This document shows positions 19,810 to 30,253 of a stretch of 64,000 bases of DNA, piece by piece; within the stretch, counting starts at the first letter, position 1, and every line of letters begins with the position of its first letter. The stretch is from Lepidonotus clava (lineage: Eukaryota; Annelida; Polychaeta; Phyllodocida; Polynoidae): positions 6,290,001 through 6,354,000 of the forward strand of contig OW387133.1 in the NCBI GenBank assembly GCA_936440205.1, given 5' to 3'. The translations under genes and the position numbers were made by a program. Under the pieces are notes generated by a model. The model saw nothing but the letters and a program-made list of their open reading frames with translations. It was not told the origin of the DNA and made no database searches.

Positions 19810-20059
19810 GTGGCCCGTTTCATAACAAAGCTCCATGGCTATGAGAGTTTATGTGGGCTTATAGAATCTGTATGTGAGTTTGAAACTTTTGTATGCAGCT
19901 ATTTCATAACAAACCTCCTGTAAATCAACCCAAAACGCCCGTAGATCCAGCCAAGCTCATATAAGCAAAAACAATACTCACATAGCTACTTTGAGGTTAA
20001 AAGCCGATTGTAACTTATGTAATTCAAAATTTATGGAGGTTTGTTATGAAAGAGGCCAC
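19810..20059. mobile_element. MITE with GTGGCCCGTTTCATAAC ends
   Basis: The left end GTGGCCCGTTTCATAACAAA is reversed at the right by TTTGTTATGAAAGAGGCCAC. The end sequence also recurs internally (GCTATTTCATAACAAACCTCC at 19,900). 250 bases, no coding capacity. Confidence 0.75.
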
Positions 20060-20135
20060 AGGTTAGGGTACAAATACATGATATTCAGCTATGAATAGTG
20101 ATTCGCTTTGCCATGTTGTCTGAAAGGAATATAAT

Positions 20136-20446
20136 ATAGGCCTGTAGGGAGATGGACCGTGGGGGCAGCCATGTTGTGTCACGTGGTACAAAAGGACACT
20201 CCTCATTGGCTGGGAGGTTGGCTTGACCCCCGACTGGTAGTGATGCCAAAGGAACACGCATGCGCAAACATAAACTCCCTACAGGCCTATAGGGAGGTCG
20301 GGAGTCAACGTTTGCACATGCGTAGTCCTTTGGCGCCACTACCAGTCGGGGGTCAAGCGCAACATTCAGCCAATGAGGAGTGTCCTTTTGTACCACGTGA
20401 TGCAATATGGCCGCGCCCAGCGCGAAACTCCCATGTAGCCTATAGG
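20136..20446. mobile_element. foldback element, two arms of about 145 bp
   Basis: The left arm contains GTCACGTGGTACAAAAGGAC, CTCATTGGCTG, ACCCCCGACTGGTAGTG and CCAAAGGA. The right arm has the same words reversed in order and strand, almost to the centre at about 20,285. It is GC-richer than its surroundings. Long open frames on both strands are shadows of the palindrome, not genes. Confidence 0.8.
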
Positions 20447-20773
20447 AGACAAAGCAATACTGGCCCAGTTTCCAATGTTTTATTTGTAAAACTACTTGAA
20501 GAATACACTATTTGAAGCACACGCATTATGCAAAACGTTATTGAGTATATTGCTATGTCGCAAATATTTTTTTAGTTGCACGTCATTTAATATTTACTGC
20601 ATGTGAAAAGTATAGGTATAAGTGTGAAGCTAAAGATTTGGGCTTTTGATAATCCTAATATATACACAAAATAATTGTATTGTAATGATATGCAATGCAG
20701 TTGTTTTACTTGAACAATTCAACTTCTTAGAAAAGCAACATCATCATTATAACAAATTATCTATTTATTAAAG

Positions 20774-20932
20774 CCAAAAGAAACATCTGTTGAACTTCCA
20801 AAAATGTTGGTTATGCCACTGAAGGATGGACGTATTTCAGTGGTAAACCCAAAAGCAGCGATAACGCCAAAAGGTCAGTTTGTAAACACACATGCAGGAT
20901 TTGATAAAATAGTTGAAGAGTACATCTTATAA
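20774..20932 (+). CDS. candidate terminal exon of an unknown protein
   Basis: An open frame without its own ATG gives PKETSVELPKMLVMPLKDGR then ISVVNPKAAITPKGQFVNTH and ends in EEYIL before TAA. The stop codon overlaps an AATAAA poly(A) signal (20,931-20,936), as expected of a compact 3-prime exon. The acceptor would be ATTTATTAAAG (weak pyrimidine tract), phase 0, which fits the candidate exon at 12,711. The peptide reads as real protein but no family is recognised; it could be the tail of a decayed transposase. Confidence 0.35.
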   Translation, partial: PKETSVELPKMLVMPLKDGRISVVNPKAAITPKGQFVNTHAGFDKIVEEYIL

Positions 20933-21513
20933 TAAAGATTTCCCATTTTATATTGCCGCAACAAGAGTTGTACAGTTACAAATCTTTCTATTCTCTCAAT
21001 TTTCCCATATATTTCTGATAATTGACTTATTTGATATAAATCAATAGAATATCACAAATTAGTTAAACATTGTTAAGATGAATAGTATTTCATACAAACC
21101 ACACATTTCATTCACACTCTAACTTCTCATATCTGCGATTTGGTATATTTTTGCACAGTACCCTAATTTGAAACCTGCAATTTGGTACATTTCAAGCACA
21201 CTGCGCAATTTGATAACTTCAATTTGAATGATAGGTTGAGGCACGTGAGGGAGCCTGTTGGGTAGGAGAACCACAGTGTTCATGATTTAGGTTTAACACA
21301 ATAATAATGGTATGGGTTTAGATAGTACGAAGAATATAGCGACATGATAATGGTGTGACTTTTGATAGTATGAAAAATGTGTGCAACAATATTAATATTA
21401 TTATAGAGAAATAACAAAAGACTACCACAGATAAAGGTCTTCTACTGACCTTCCCAACCTCTCTAAAATATGAATCAATTGTTTTCTAATCTTTGTGTTT
21501 CTTTGATTGAGGC
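20933..21513. other. AT-rich DNA, no gene seen
   Basis: It contains loosely repeated phrases such as CAATTTGGTACATTT and CAATTTGATA (21,130-21,225) that recur at 22,050-22,230, pointing to an old dispersed repeat. No coding support. Confidence 0.35.
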
Positions 21514-21876
21514 AATTCACCCTACCACCGATAACCAATTCTGTGACTGTTAACTGCAGGCTAACCTTTATCAGGGTGCATGCTGGGTAATATATCGACA
21601 AGTCACAAGGCTTTTGCATAGGACTTTTTAATAATCATATCACTATTTCTAGGTTGACATGATGAAAACCTATAGACCATTATCTTTTAAATGTGTATCT
21701 ATGAACAATACATATTTTCCAAGTTTTGTAGAAATGCATTCATTATAGGTGGATATATCACAATTACTCACTAATTTTCTAAAGTTTTTCCAGGGGATTT
21801 GTCGACAAAATTGGTCAGAATTAGCCTGCAGGTGCTTAAAATACTACAAATGAGCTATCTGTGGTAGGGAGAATTT
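21514..21876. mobile_element. family O MITE, copy 1
   Basis: The ends are AATTCACCCTACCACCGATA and CTATCTGTGGTAGGGAGAATT in inverted orientation. Internal hallmarks are GCATGCTGGGTAATATATCG near the left and TTTGTCGACAAAAT plus GCCTGCAGGTGC near the right. Other copies lie at 50,633, 51,820 and 56,365. Confidence 0.85.
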
Positions 21877-22293
21877 AAGAGATATTTCATTAAGGCTAAA
21901 TAAGAGGGACTGTTGCAATGACCCTCAGCTAATTCAAATACAAGCAATAAGTAGTATATTGCTAAATGAGTATATTCCCAGATAATTATAAGTTGGAAGC
22001 GGGCGGTCCTTAAAAAGGGTTCAACAAAACATGTGTCCTTACATACAATACACAATTTGATACCTGCAATTTGGTTCATTTCCTACGCACTACACAATTT
22101 GGTTCCTGTGCTTTAATATATTTTATGGTAACTAGCTAAACAATTTGGTACATGCAATTTTGGTAAATCTAATGCACACTCCACGTTTTGGAATATGTGA
22201 TTTAATTTGGAACCCGCTATTTGGTATACTTAGTGCAGACCTCATAGTGACTTGATTACAGTCCACCAAAATACAAAGAAAAATAGAGTACTG

Positions 22294-22430
22294 CGAACAT
22301 ACATATTTTCGTGCTGCAAAATTTTTGCGCAGCAGGCAATAAGTTGCATGTTTACGCAATCATGATTTCACACGTTAAATAATCATTTCTATAAGTTCTA
22401 TAATATTCTTTATTTTCACTCACAGTATTA
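22294..22430. repeat. partial family T copy
   Basis: It shares GAACATACATATTTTCGTGC and neighbouring words with 12,460-12,560. It lies just upstream of the first lectin exon. Confidence 0.5.
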
Positions 22431-22447
22431 CTTTTCATCTTTAACAG

Positions 22448-22598
22448 TGGAATGCCTAGAAGGTACCCGTGCATTGAGAGACTCCTGTTTGTCAGAAATG
22501 ACTGCAGCCACGATCACTGATGCAATTGAGGAATGCGTTACAATTGGCGGCAAACTTCTTGAAGTAATGCACCGTCAAGACCAAGACAAAATGGCCAG
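22448..22598 (+). CDS. lectin-kringle gene, exon a: first half of C-type lectin domain 1
   Basis: The exon encodes ECLEGTRALRDSCL..IEECVTIGGKLLEVMHRQDQDKMA, the N-terminal half of a C-type lectin-like fold: Cys, a helix, Cys, then the GGxLLEV core. Acceptor TCTTTAACAG and donor GTTAGA flank it. It enters in phase 1, so at least one exon with the signal peptide lies upstream and was not found. It leaves in phase 2 and joins exon b to give Ser. The gene product is expected to be extracellular. Confidence 0.8.
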
Positions 22599-22682
22599 GT
22601 TAGAATTAAGGCTTTTCGTGTTCGTCATTGAAAAAATTGCAGTAAAGAATGCCATTATAAAACCAACTGTGCGGGGTATCTG

Positions 22683-23295
22683 AGGGTGTCTGTACAACCC
22701 AAAGGTAATCGTCACAACCCGAGGGCAATTGGTTGTACAATCACCGTGGGTTGCAATTGTACAGACACCCACGGATGACCCTGAAGGTCCCCCTATATTT
22801 TTATCACCCAAACAAAATTAAATCTATATTTAAAAAAAAACCACGAACAGCCTCGTAATATGCACCACCCCCAATACGTACCGCTTTAGCTAGTTATGAT
22901 TCCATTGAAATGAGACAATAACGTTCTCTTTCTATTATTTCCATAATTTCCATACTATGTTTGGTGCTAAATTAGAACCATTATACTTTTTCATGCATTT
23001 GAGCAACAAAAGTCTAAGATAGGAGAAACAAATTGTGACATTTCTCTGTGAAAGTCAACAGTGGTGACTATGATATTATAGCCCGCACGGCTGGCGAGCT
23101 CTGCGTATTGGGGGCAGGGCGTATTGCAAAGCCATACGCACTGCGCTGGATCATAAGGTGTTTTCACATAGTTTTGAATAATGTTTGGGTGATGAAATAA
23201 GGAAGGACCTTCAAGGTCGTCCTCAAATGTCTGTGCAACCCATGGGGATCGTACGTCATGACTATTCCCTCTGGGTCGTATAGACACCCTTAGCT
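22683..23295. repeat. family D element, copy 1 (intronic)
   Basis: The left arm GAGGGTGTCTGTACAACCC..TATCACCCAAAC is mirrored at the right by GTTTGGGTGATG..CTGTGCAACCC..TAGACACCCT. The middle holds AATACGTACCGC and GCCCGCACGGCTGG, also found in copy 2. Each arm is itself partly palindromic. About 610 bases; no coding capacity. Confidence 0.7.
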
Positions 23296-23766
23296 CCAGA
23301 ACTCTAGCACAGCTTAACAGACTGTGTTTAGAGTTCTAAATCACTCCTACCATTTAAGTTTCAAATCATTGCATACACAAAATAGAGGGGGTCTGGCCTT
23401 ACTTTATGACTGTATACATGTACTTACATATCCCTAAATGCGTAGCAGTTTATCCATTGCACGTAGTAATGCTCCAGAAATGAGTTGTAGGGGAAAATTA
23501 GATTGCAAAATTTTCATTCCCAGCTTTGTGCAGCCATGTTTGTTTTTTAGCTGGTCACTGGTGTCATAGGTCACTGGACAATTCAGTGGACCATGCAGTG
23601 TCCAGCCAAGAACCAGCTACAGGGCTTTGATCACATGACCTGGGTCTTGGGCATGCTCAGTGAATCAATGGCCAAAAACAAAATGGAGGTTAAGCCAAAT
23701 TTTTGGATACACTGGACTTTACCCACCCACATTGGATATTTATGACACTTTGGGAGTTTTAAGAAG

Positions 23767-23992
23767 TACCGTAAAACCCCTAATTTAAGCCGAACCCTAT
23801 TTTAAGCCGCACCCTGACTTTAGACTTTATCATTAGACATTTATTCAACATATTTTTTCAGAGATCCCATTGCATCCAAGGTTGTGTAAAACCCTAATTT
23901 AAGCCGCACCCTTAAAGTTAAGGCCTTATTAGATGTAATTTCTGGAACTAACCCTTATTTAAGCCGCGGCTAAAAATAGGGGTTTTACGGTA
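23767..23992. mobile_element. family U MITE (TACCGTAAAACCCCTA ends)
   Basis: TACCGTAAAACCCCTAATTT at the left is reversed by ATAGGGGTTTTACGGTA at the right. The word ATTTAAGCCGCACCC is repeated three to four times inside. 226 bases, inside the first intron seen. Confidence 0.85.
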
Positions 23993-24214
23993 GGTAGGAC
24001 ACTTGCAAACATACATGAGGTTTAGTTAATAATGAGCATTGACCCTGGCTTATTTTTATTTTTGAGTTTTAGACACTTGAAGTGGCCAGAAGTGGCATTT
24101 GGTAGTTTTTACTATGGGGTGACCCATAGCCCAGTTCTTAAAACTGAGGCTTACACATCTAAGACACCCTCAGACACCCCCAGCGGTACTTCTTATTATA
24201 AGAAGCAGCACAGG

Positions 24215-24780
24215 GGCATATGAGGGTGACCGTATGACCCATAGGGGATCGTCACATGCCGAGTGCAAAGCCCTAGGTTTGGACAATCCTCATGGGTTGT
24301 ACGGGCACCTGAGGATGACCCCTAAGGTGCTTCTTTATTTTATCACTCAAACAAAACGAAAAATAATGTTAAAAAGCAAGAAAATGATGAGTGGTACATA
24401 CAGCTTGTCAATACACACTGCCTACTGTATGTACCGCTTGTTGACAGTGCGGGTGAAACATGTCAAAATAATTATCATGGCTAGAGATATGCTTTATGAC
24501 ATGGGTACAATACAAATTATAGCGTACAATGTTATTATCACCCACACGGCCGAGTAGCGGGCCGTACAAGGCCCAGTGCGTATTGACAGGCTGTACGGCC
24601 TGCTCCTCATTTACACTATTTTTAGACATATCTGGACAATTGTTTGGGTGTGAAAATAATGAAGGCCCTTAGGGGCCGTCCTCGGGTGTCTGTACAGCCC
24701 TGGGGCCCAGGATGGCCCGAGCCCGCAGAGACACCCGAGGACAGCCCCTAAGGGCCTTCTTATTATAATATCACAGTTGA
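24215..24780. repeat. family D element, copy 2 (intronic)
   Basis: It has the same plan as 22,683-23,295. Its right part contains a strong palindrome: AAGGCCCTTAGGGGCCGTCC is reversed by GGACAGCCCCTAAGGGCCTT within 130 bases. Confidence 0.7.
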
Positions 24781-24784
24781 CTGA

Positions 24785-25203
24785 CAGGGTTCCCACACAA
24801 CCTGGAAAACCTGGAAAATCATGGAAAATGAAGGTGGTCATGGAAAGTCATGGAAAAGACATGGAATTTGAAAATTTGACCAAGAGTCATGGAATTTTGA
24901 CCTGAGTCATGGAAAATCAGCTTGAGTGATTTTGTAATAGAAGAGAACAAGCTTTAATTGCATTATTTCCATAAGTATTTGGATCTTTCTTTGAAGGTAC
25001 TTGCACTCATTGAACTGTCACATATTATATACTGGTGTGGATAGGACGGCTGTAGGGGTGATGGGAGGCCATTGATAGTATCATTATTTTAATGGTTCTA
25101 ATTGTTTAAACCCTAGAAAGTCAACCTGGAAAAATCAGAATTGGTAATGGAAAGTCATGGAAAAGTCATGGAATTTGATTCTTCCGAGTCTGTGGGAACC
25201 CTG
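24785..25203. mobile_element. non-autonomous DNA transposon with CAGGGTTCCCACA ends
   Basis: CAGGGTTCCCACA is reversed at the right by TGTGGGAACCCTG. The interior is built from short repeats of CATGGAAAA/GTCATGGAAAAG. The CAGGG start suggests a hAT-like origin, but no clear 8-base target duplication is seen. It sits between family D pieces (24,215-24,780 and 25,205-25,440), probably inserted into one of them. Confidence 0.75.
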
Positions 25204-25204
25204 A

Positions 25205-25440
25205 CTGTGGTATTCCCTGTTTTATCACCCAGACTGTTGACGAGTAATACATACAGTTGGCAATGTGTAATGACAGGCCATACTTGTTTTCATGCATTTT
25301 AACATTTTTTTTCATTAAGTTTTGTCATGAAATAAAGTAGCACCTTTGGTGTCGTCCATGGGTGGCTGTACGACCCATGGGGATTGTACAAATCTTGGGC
25401 TTTGCCCTCGTTATGTGACGATCGTCTATGTGTTGTATGC
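25205..25440. repeat. family D element, partial copy 3
   Basis: It contains TTTATCACCCAGACTG, GTAATACATACAG, TGTCATGAAATAAAGTAGCA and GGGTGGCTGTACGACCCATG in family D order. It directly abuts the preceding transposon. Confidence 0.6.
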
Positions 25441-25512
25441 ACTGTGAAAATGACATTTGAAATTTAAACATGTCAAGGGGCTAAACTTATTATGGTACTA
25501 CTGTGATATCAA

Positions 25513-26101
25513 CCCAGCCAAGGTGTGACATGACAGTCACATTATGCAACCATACTTTTTTGGTTTGTCTGTTGCTTACTAAAATGTCACATAACTGTTA
25601 CATTATTTTTCTGTGAGGTTGAGACCTAACCAAAACAGAATGTTATCATAACGTTCTGGTGAGGTTAGGTCAAGATGAAATTGAAATAGAATGTCATCAT
25701 GACATTCTGATTAGGTGAGGTTTAGACCTGGTTTAGAATGTTGTTTGACCTCCTAATCAGGGGAGGTCTTAACCTTACCTAAACAGAATCTTACAGTGAC
25801 CATCTTTTTAGGTTAGTTGTCACCCCAACCTAAACAGAATGTTATTGGGACATCCTCATTCAGTGGGGTCTCAACCACACTTAAACAGAATGTTATTGTG
25901 ACATTCTGATTAAGTCTTAGCCTCATAAATAACGTTACAAGAATTTTATCAGAACGTCACATTGTAAAGTCGCAATGGTAGGTTGCAGCGACATAATTGT
26001 GAGTCATCAAAAGAATGTCACTGCAACCTAACAGTGTGACATAACAAGAATCAATCCAGAACGTTGCTGTAACGTTATTATAATGTCATATCCTGGCTGG
26101 G
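25513..26101. mobile_element. family E element with internal minisatellite
   Basis: The ends CCCAGCCAAGG and CCTGGCTGGG are inverted. The interior is a degenerate tandem array of about 60-base units built on ACCTAAACAGAATGTTAT and GTGACATTCTGATTAGG, with each half echoing the other in reverse. A partial copy lies at 28,636. Confidence 0.8.
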
Positions 26102-26335
26102 AAAGATATCGTAGGTAGGATTAGGTAAGGACTAGTAAAGTCAGGTGACAGCTTGTGTTAACCCTTTCAAACCATGGCAACTAGTGCTGCCTAAAAGTAC
26201 TATAGATCTAGGTAGGAGGGCAAAGCATTGGAAACACATCGTCTTTATCCCTTTTACAAAATGTTATTCATGTTTTGAATAGTTTTAAAGGAATTGTAAC
26301 TTTTAAAATCAAATTTTAACTTTTGAAATTTTCAG

Positions 26336-26556
26336 CTTAACAAATCCCTGGCTGGGCCTGGCGTACAAGACAACCAGATGGAAGTGGCATGGCACATGGC
26401 AGGATTTCAAGGGTCCTGGTATATTTTCCTCCAGCAGCTTACAACAGGAGAATGGTGTCTGTACGATAATGAATAAAGCGGGTGAAGGGGAATACCAGAC
26501 AGAAACACAGTGCGAACGGAAGAATGCATTTGTTTGTGAGCGGAAACAGTTTGAAG
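26336..26556 (+). CDS. lectin-kringle gene, exon b: second half of C-type lectin domain 1
   Basis: It encodes PWLGLAYKTTRWKWHGTWQD..ENGVCTIMNKAGEGEYQTETQC and ends in NAFVCERKQFEG: the WLGL, WxW, two Cys and FVCE landmarks of the C-terminal half of the fold. The usual EPN/QPD and WND calcium-sugar motifs are absent, so calcium-dependent sugar binding is doubtful. Acceptor TTTTCAG, donor GTATTT; phase 2 in, phase 1 out. Confidence 0.85.
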
Positions 26557-26682
26557 GTATTTCTGAGAATATATAGACCAACACTTGTCTTATTATAGAA
26601 GATTATTTGGCCTTTTAAATGATAATGAAGAGGATAATGATATAAGAAGGGACATCCAAGAGCAGTTGTATAACACAGACAG

Positions 26683-27060
26683 CAGGCCTGTAGCCAAGGG
26701 GGGTTCCTCCCAGCCCCCACCCCCCCCCCCCCCCCCCCCACGATCCCCCTTCTAAACTCTCCAAAACACCACTCATCCGATGAAATGAGTTAGTTATTTG
26801 TTATATGTAATGTATACCCACTATCCGTCCTCAAGCATATGTGAGCTTCAGGGGTGGATCGGGGGGGGGGGGGTGGTCCTGGGGGTCCTGACTCCCCCGC
26901 TTTTGCTGGACCCTGAAATGTCACATGTGTATGTGCAAATGCATGCCTTTTTAGTAATCAACCTTTATGCTGACCCTCCTGTCAAAAATCCTGTATCCGC
27001 CCCTGAGCTATATAACTCAAAAAACGAACCCCCCTCTGACAAAAGCTGACTACAGGCCTG
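26683..27060. mobile_element. family H-like MITE with a family I MITE inside
   Basis: The outer ends CAGGCCTGTAGCCAAGGGG and AGCTGACTACAGGCCTG are inverted. Inside, 26,849-27,005 runs from CAGGGGTGGATC to ATCCGCCCCTG, the family I ends. Long C and G runs occur in both. Confidence 0.65.
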
Positions 27061-27484
27061 CAGATGGAATGTTCATAGACCATACAGTCCCATGTGTCAT
27101 ATGATTAGCTGAGATGCTTCAATATCACATGTGTGCTTGACTTAAATAACACATGTGACATGGAAACCTAACCTGCCATTTTGACACAGACATTAGAAGA
27201 CAGACTTTGGTACCAGGAATCTCTCATAATTACATTGCTCATCATCACAACTCATAAACTCATGTGTAATAATATAATTATATATACTGTCATACACCTA
27301 ACACCTGGAAGAACATGTGATTTGCGTGAAGTTGTTAATAAACCCATTGTTAAAAAAAAGAAACTTTAATGATATTCAAAATCATGATTTGATAACAAGG
27401 AGGAGCGATACTACTGCAAAAATATACACTATAATGTGGGGACTATATATCCATAATGCCAGGTACCCCTTTTAGGTTGACACT

Positions 27485-28050
27485 AAAGGGCCATACCCAC
27501 TAAGCGACTTTAGTGGCAACGGGCAATTGGTGACGGGTGACTGGGAGAATCATCGCCCTCATTGGGCAACTGTAACATTAAGCAAGTTTGATATTTTACT
27601 GGCAATTCTACAAGTGATCCTCCGCCAGGTCGCCCGTCATCAAGAAAGCACACCTTACCCATGGGGAATTGCCCAGCAATTATGATCGCCAGTGCTCTGT
27701 CGCATAACGGGTTTGGCAACAGCGAGGGTTTGCACCCTCTCGCTGTTGCGAGAGATGTCCCTGTTGCGATGGTTCCCCCTGTTGATTTGCGGCTGTTCTG
27801 CTCAACCGATTTTAATTCTGGAAAAAGTTCTGGAAACTAGACATTTAGATCTAAAGTCCCTGAAATTTTCAGCCCTGAAAAATGACGCAAAATTTCGCAT
27901 ATAACAGCGAGACTTTGCCAAACCCCCGCTGTTTTAAAGAGCGATATCGCTCCTTCCGTTATGCGACAGAGCACAGGCGATTGTGCTGGCAATTTGTTTC
28001 GTGTGCAGTTGCCCATCGCCGCTAAAGTCACCTAGTGGGTACGGCCCTTA
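27485..28050. mobile_element. family A MITE interrupted by another MITE
   Basis: The left end AAGGGCCATACCCACTAAGC and right end CACCTAGTGGGTACGGCCCTT are inverted, and the adjacent inner sequence also pairs (GACTTTAGTGGCAACGGGCA / TGCCCATCGCCGCTAAAGTC). It is split by the family Q copy at 27,690-27,976, so its own length is about 280 bases. It ends 29 bases before a lectin exon. Confidence 0.8.
27690..27976. mobile_element. family Q MITE, copy 2, nested in family A
   Basis: CAGTGCTCTGTCGCATAACGG to CCGTTATGCGACAGAGCACAG: near-perfect inverted ends, about 85 percent like copy 1 by eye. Its flanks are both family A sequence, so it is the younger insertion. Confidence 0.85.
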
Positions 28051-28078
28051 AGAATTGTTATTGGTCTAATCCATCTAG

Positions 28079-28238
28079 GGAGATGCCCTGTTTACTACAT
28101 TATGTGGAAAACAACTTGCCATAAGTTTGTCTCGACGAGAATGAGCTACAATGATGCCAAAGAGCACTGCAGAGCCGGATACGGTCACTTGGTGGATGTA
28201 ACTGACGAGGGTGAACCAAACGCTGTTTCCAACATCAG
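28079..28238 (+). CDS. lectin-kringle gene, exon c: first half of C-type lectin domain 2
   Basis: It encodes RCPVYYIMWKTTCHKFVSTR then MSYNDAKEHCRAGYGHLVDV, a textbook start of a C-type lectin domain with Cys pairs and the ACxxxGGxLV-like helix end. Acceptor CATCTAG, donor GTACTA; phase 1 in, phase 2 out. An extra Cys pair at the start (CPVYY..TTC) makes it the long form of the domain. Confidence 0.88.
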
Positions 28239-28244
28239 GTACTA

Positions 28245-28570
28245 CATGACTTGCTAACCCTGTGGGGGTTCCGGGGAAGAATGGGACCCCAGTAGCCCCT
28301 GCTGATCGTATAAGGCAATGATAGTGGGGACCCAGCACTGACCAAGTGGTTCTTTGGGTTCAATTCCCAGTTGGTGCTGGGTTCACTAAGGGATGAGGTA
28401 CAGCTAAAAATGATTTCCAGGTTTTGATCCCCTGCTGTTTGCCTGCCCTGTCACCTTCATCTCATAGATACAATCACCAAAGACAGAATACATCCCAACT
28501 TGTTTTGCGCCATGAAAATGACCCTGGCTGTCGGTATGGCATAAAACATCCAGCACTCACTCATATGACT
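28245..28570. repeat. possible SINE-like repeat
   Basis: The segment has a B-box-like GGGTTCAATTCCC at about 28,356 and ends in CTGGCTGTCGGTATGGCATAAAAC, typical of dispersed tRNA-type repeats in marine animals as I recall them. No clear A box, so the assignment is weak. Confidence 0.3.
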
Positions 28571-28635
28571 TGCAAAAATGAAAATTAGACTGCATGCTCC
28601 ATCCATTATCAACAATTCATGGGTATATACGTCAT

Positions 28636-28860
28636 CCCAGCCAAGGGTACGGCATTCTGATAATGTTGCAGCAACGTTCTGGAATGATTCCTGTTAAGTC
28701 ATATTGTAGCATAATGTTATTATGAGGTTAATTATTGTGACATCACCCAATAACAATGTCACAATAACGTTCTGTTTAGGTGTGGTTGAGACCTCACCTA
28801 AATAAAATGTCACAATAATAATACAGCCTAACTCAATTAGATCTGCTTACAATGTGATTC
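28636..28860. repeat. partial family E copy
   Basis: It opens CCCAGCCAAGGGTACGGCAT and contains AATGTCACAATAACGTTCTG and GAGACCTCACCTAAATAAAA like the array at 25,513. The right end is not found. Confidence 0.65.
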
Positions 28861-28909
28861 TTATGGCAATTTCCCTTATCTAAGATATATTAATTCATCA
28901 TCCCTGAAG

Positions 28910-29127
28910 GTCTGGAACAATTTGGCTTGGTCTGGCAAACTTCCTTGTTTGGCAGTGGCTACAAACTGGCGAAGAGTGGTATGAGGGTACGAAAAGGTTC
29001 AGCCCTTGGGCCCCAGGAAATCCAACGAGGGAGCACCGTTGTGCTTTTATCAACAGTGATGGGTTATGGGCATCCAATGACTGTGATGGGACTAGACCTG
29101 CAGTTTGTCAGGTTCCAAAAGTCTCAG
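28910..29127 (+). CDS. lectin-kringle gene, exon d: second half of C-type lectin domain 2
   Basis: In the frame set by exon c it encodes SGTIWLGLANFLVWQWLQTG, then RFSPWAPGNPTREHRCAF, LWASNDCDGTRPAVCQVPKV. WLGL, WxW, the Pro in the long loop, and both Cys are present. The loop motif reads PGNP rather than EPN/QPD, and WND is stretched to WASND, so ligand specificity cannot be inferred. Acceptor CCTGAAG (weak), donor GTAAGG; phase 2 in, phase 1 out. A longer open frame in another phase over the same bases is a shadow. Confidence 0.85.
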
Positions 29128-29187
29128 GTAAGGAACACATCTTTATCCTACTCTACTGATGTATTACGGAAGCAATTTGTTGTCTTT

Positions 29188-29409
29188 AAGCGGCATACCC
29201 ACTAGGCGACGCACTGATGTAGCATCGCCATTGGAGTTGGCATAAAATTATTAAACATGTTTGATAAGGATCGGCGCCAACGGGCAGCACCGACGGCCGT
29301 CGGTGCTGACCGTCCCTGGTCTTAGTAGAGTTGGCCAACGGCTGTGCTGACGTCAGCACCGACGTCGGCGCCGATTCTTCCCAAAGTCGCCTAGTTGGTA
29401 TGCCGCTTT
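29188..29409. mobile_element. family A MITE
   Basis: AAGCGGCATACCCACTAGGC and its reverse GCCTAGTTGGTATGCCGCTT bound 222 bases rich in GTCGGTGC/GCACCGAC words. Confidence 0.85.
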
Positions 29410-30253
29410 AGTCTTTAAAGGCAGCCAAAACCAATATAACTGACAACATTTTCAAAACTCAGATAATTATAGAAGTATGTTAGATGAATCTAGTTAAGGT
29501 CAGTTAAGGTCAGTGGTCAGTAAAAGCTGTGGAAACTAGCTCATACCAAAGTAGAATTCCATGAGAGATGGTAACATTTCCATTTATTTGTAAACAAACC
29601 CCAGTTTTGCAGATACACATTAATTGGGTAAAGCAAGGAAAACGTTTTTGATGATGTTCTGCCATATTTCAATTTATATTTTAACATAGGCCAGAAATAG
29701 GCTAATGGAAGGGATTTCCATTGTCATTTGAGTCTGAAAGATTTTATTGAATGTATCGGTTTTGGGTTTCTTTAAGTCAACCCTAAGAGAACTGCATGAA
29801 TTATTGTTTTGATTATTTATTTGATTGTGAGAAAAATTATTTAGCCAATGTCAAATTGTGAGTCTCTTGAATTTCCAGCCTTATGGAAATGCATAGTCAT
29901 AGCTCTAGAGGTTTTATTTAACTTAAGAATGAAAACAAGAAATATAAGCTAAATCATGCTAAAAATGCCATTTTCTATAGTTTTCATTTATGATGAAAAA
30001 ACTTGGATTTTTTGCGTTTTGTTGCCATAGTAACAAGAATGTCAATAGAACATCCTTACCAGCCAACTCTGCTGTTTTGCAAATGATGGTTTCTATAGTA
30101 ACCATGGAAGAAAAACAAATTCCGTAAAATTATGAACCAAGAGATTCCGAATATCTCAAATAGAAAGGAAATGGCAGTACGTTTCATGAAATTGTATTTG
30201 GGATTTCAATTTTTGGTCCAAATTAAGTATGTTAAATATCTTTATAAATACTT
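29410..30253. other. intron sequence, no feature seen
   Basis: About 840 bases of AT-rich intron without recognisable repeats or coding exons. Confidence 0.35.

Noticed and set aside
20063-20515. Frames of 64, 106 and 118 codons on both strands
   Set aside because: They are mirror products of the 145-base palindrome; their peptides repeat each other in reverse arms.
22991-23287. 98-codon - strand frame
   Set aside because: It lies within the right half of a family D repeat and is not kept in the other copies.
28927-29205. 92-codon frame over lectin exon d
   Set aside because: It is in the wrong phase; the phase set by exon c gives the WLGL..WxW..C..VC lectin pattern.
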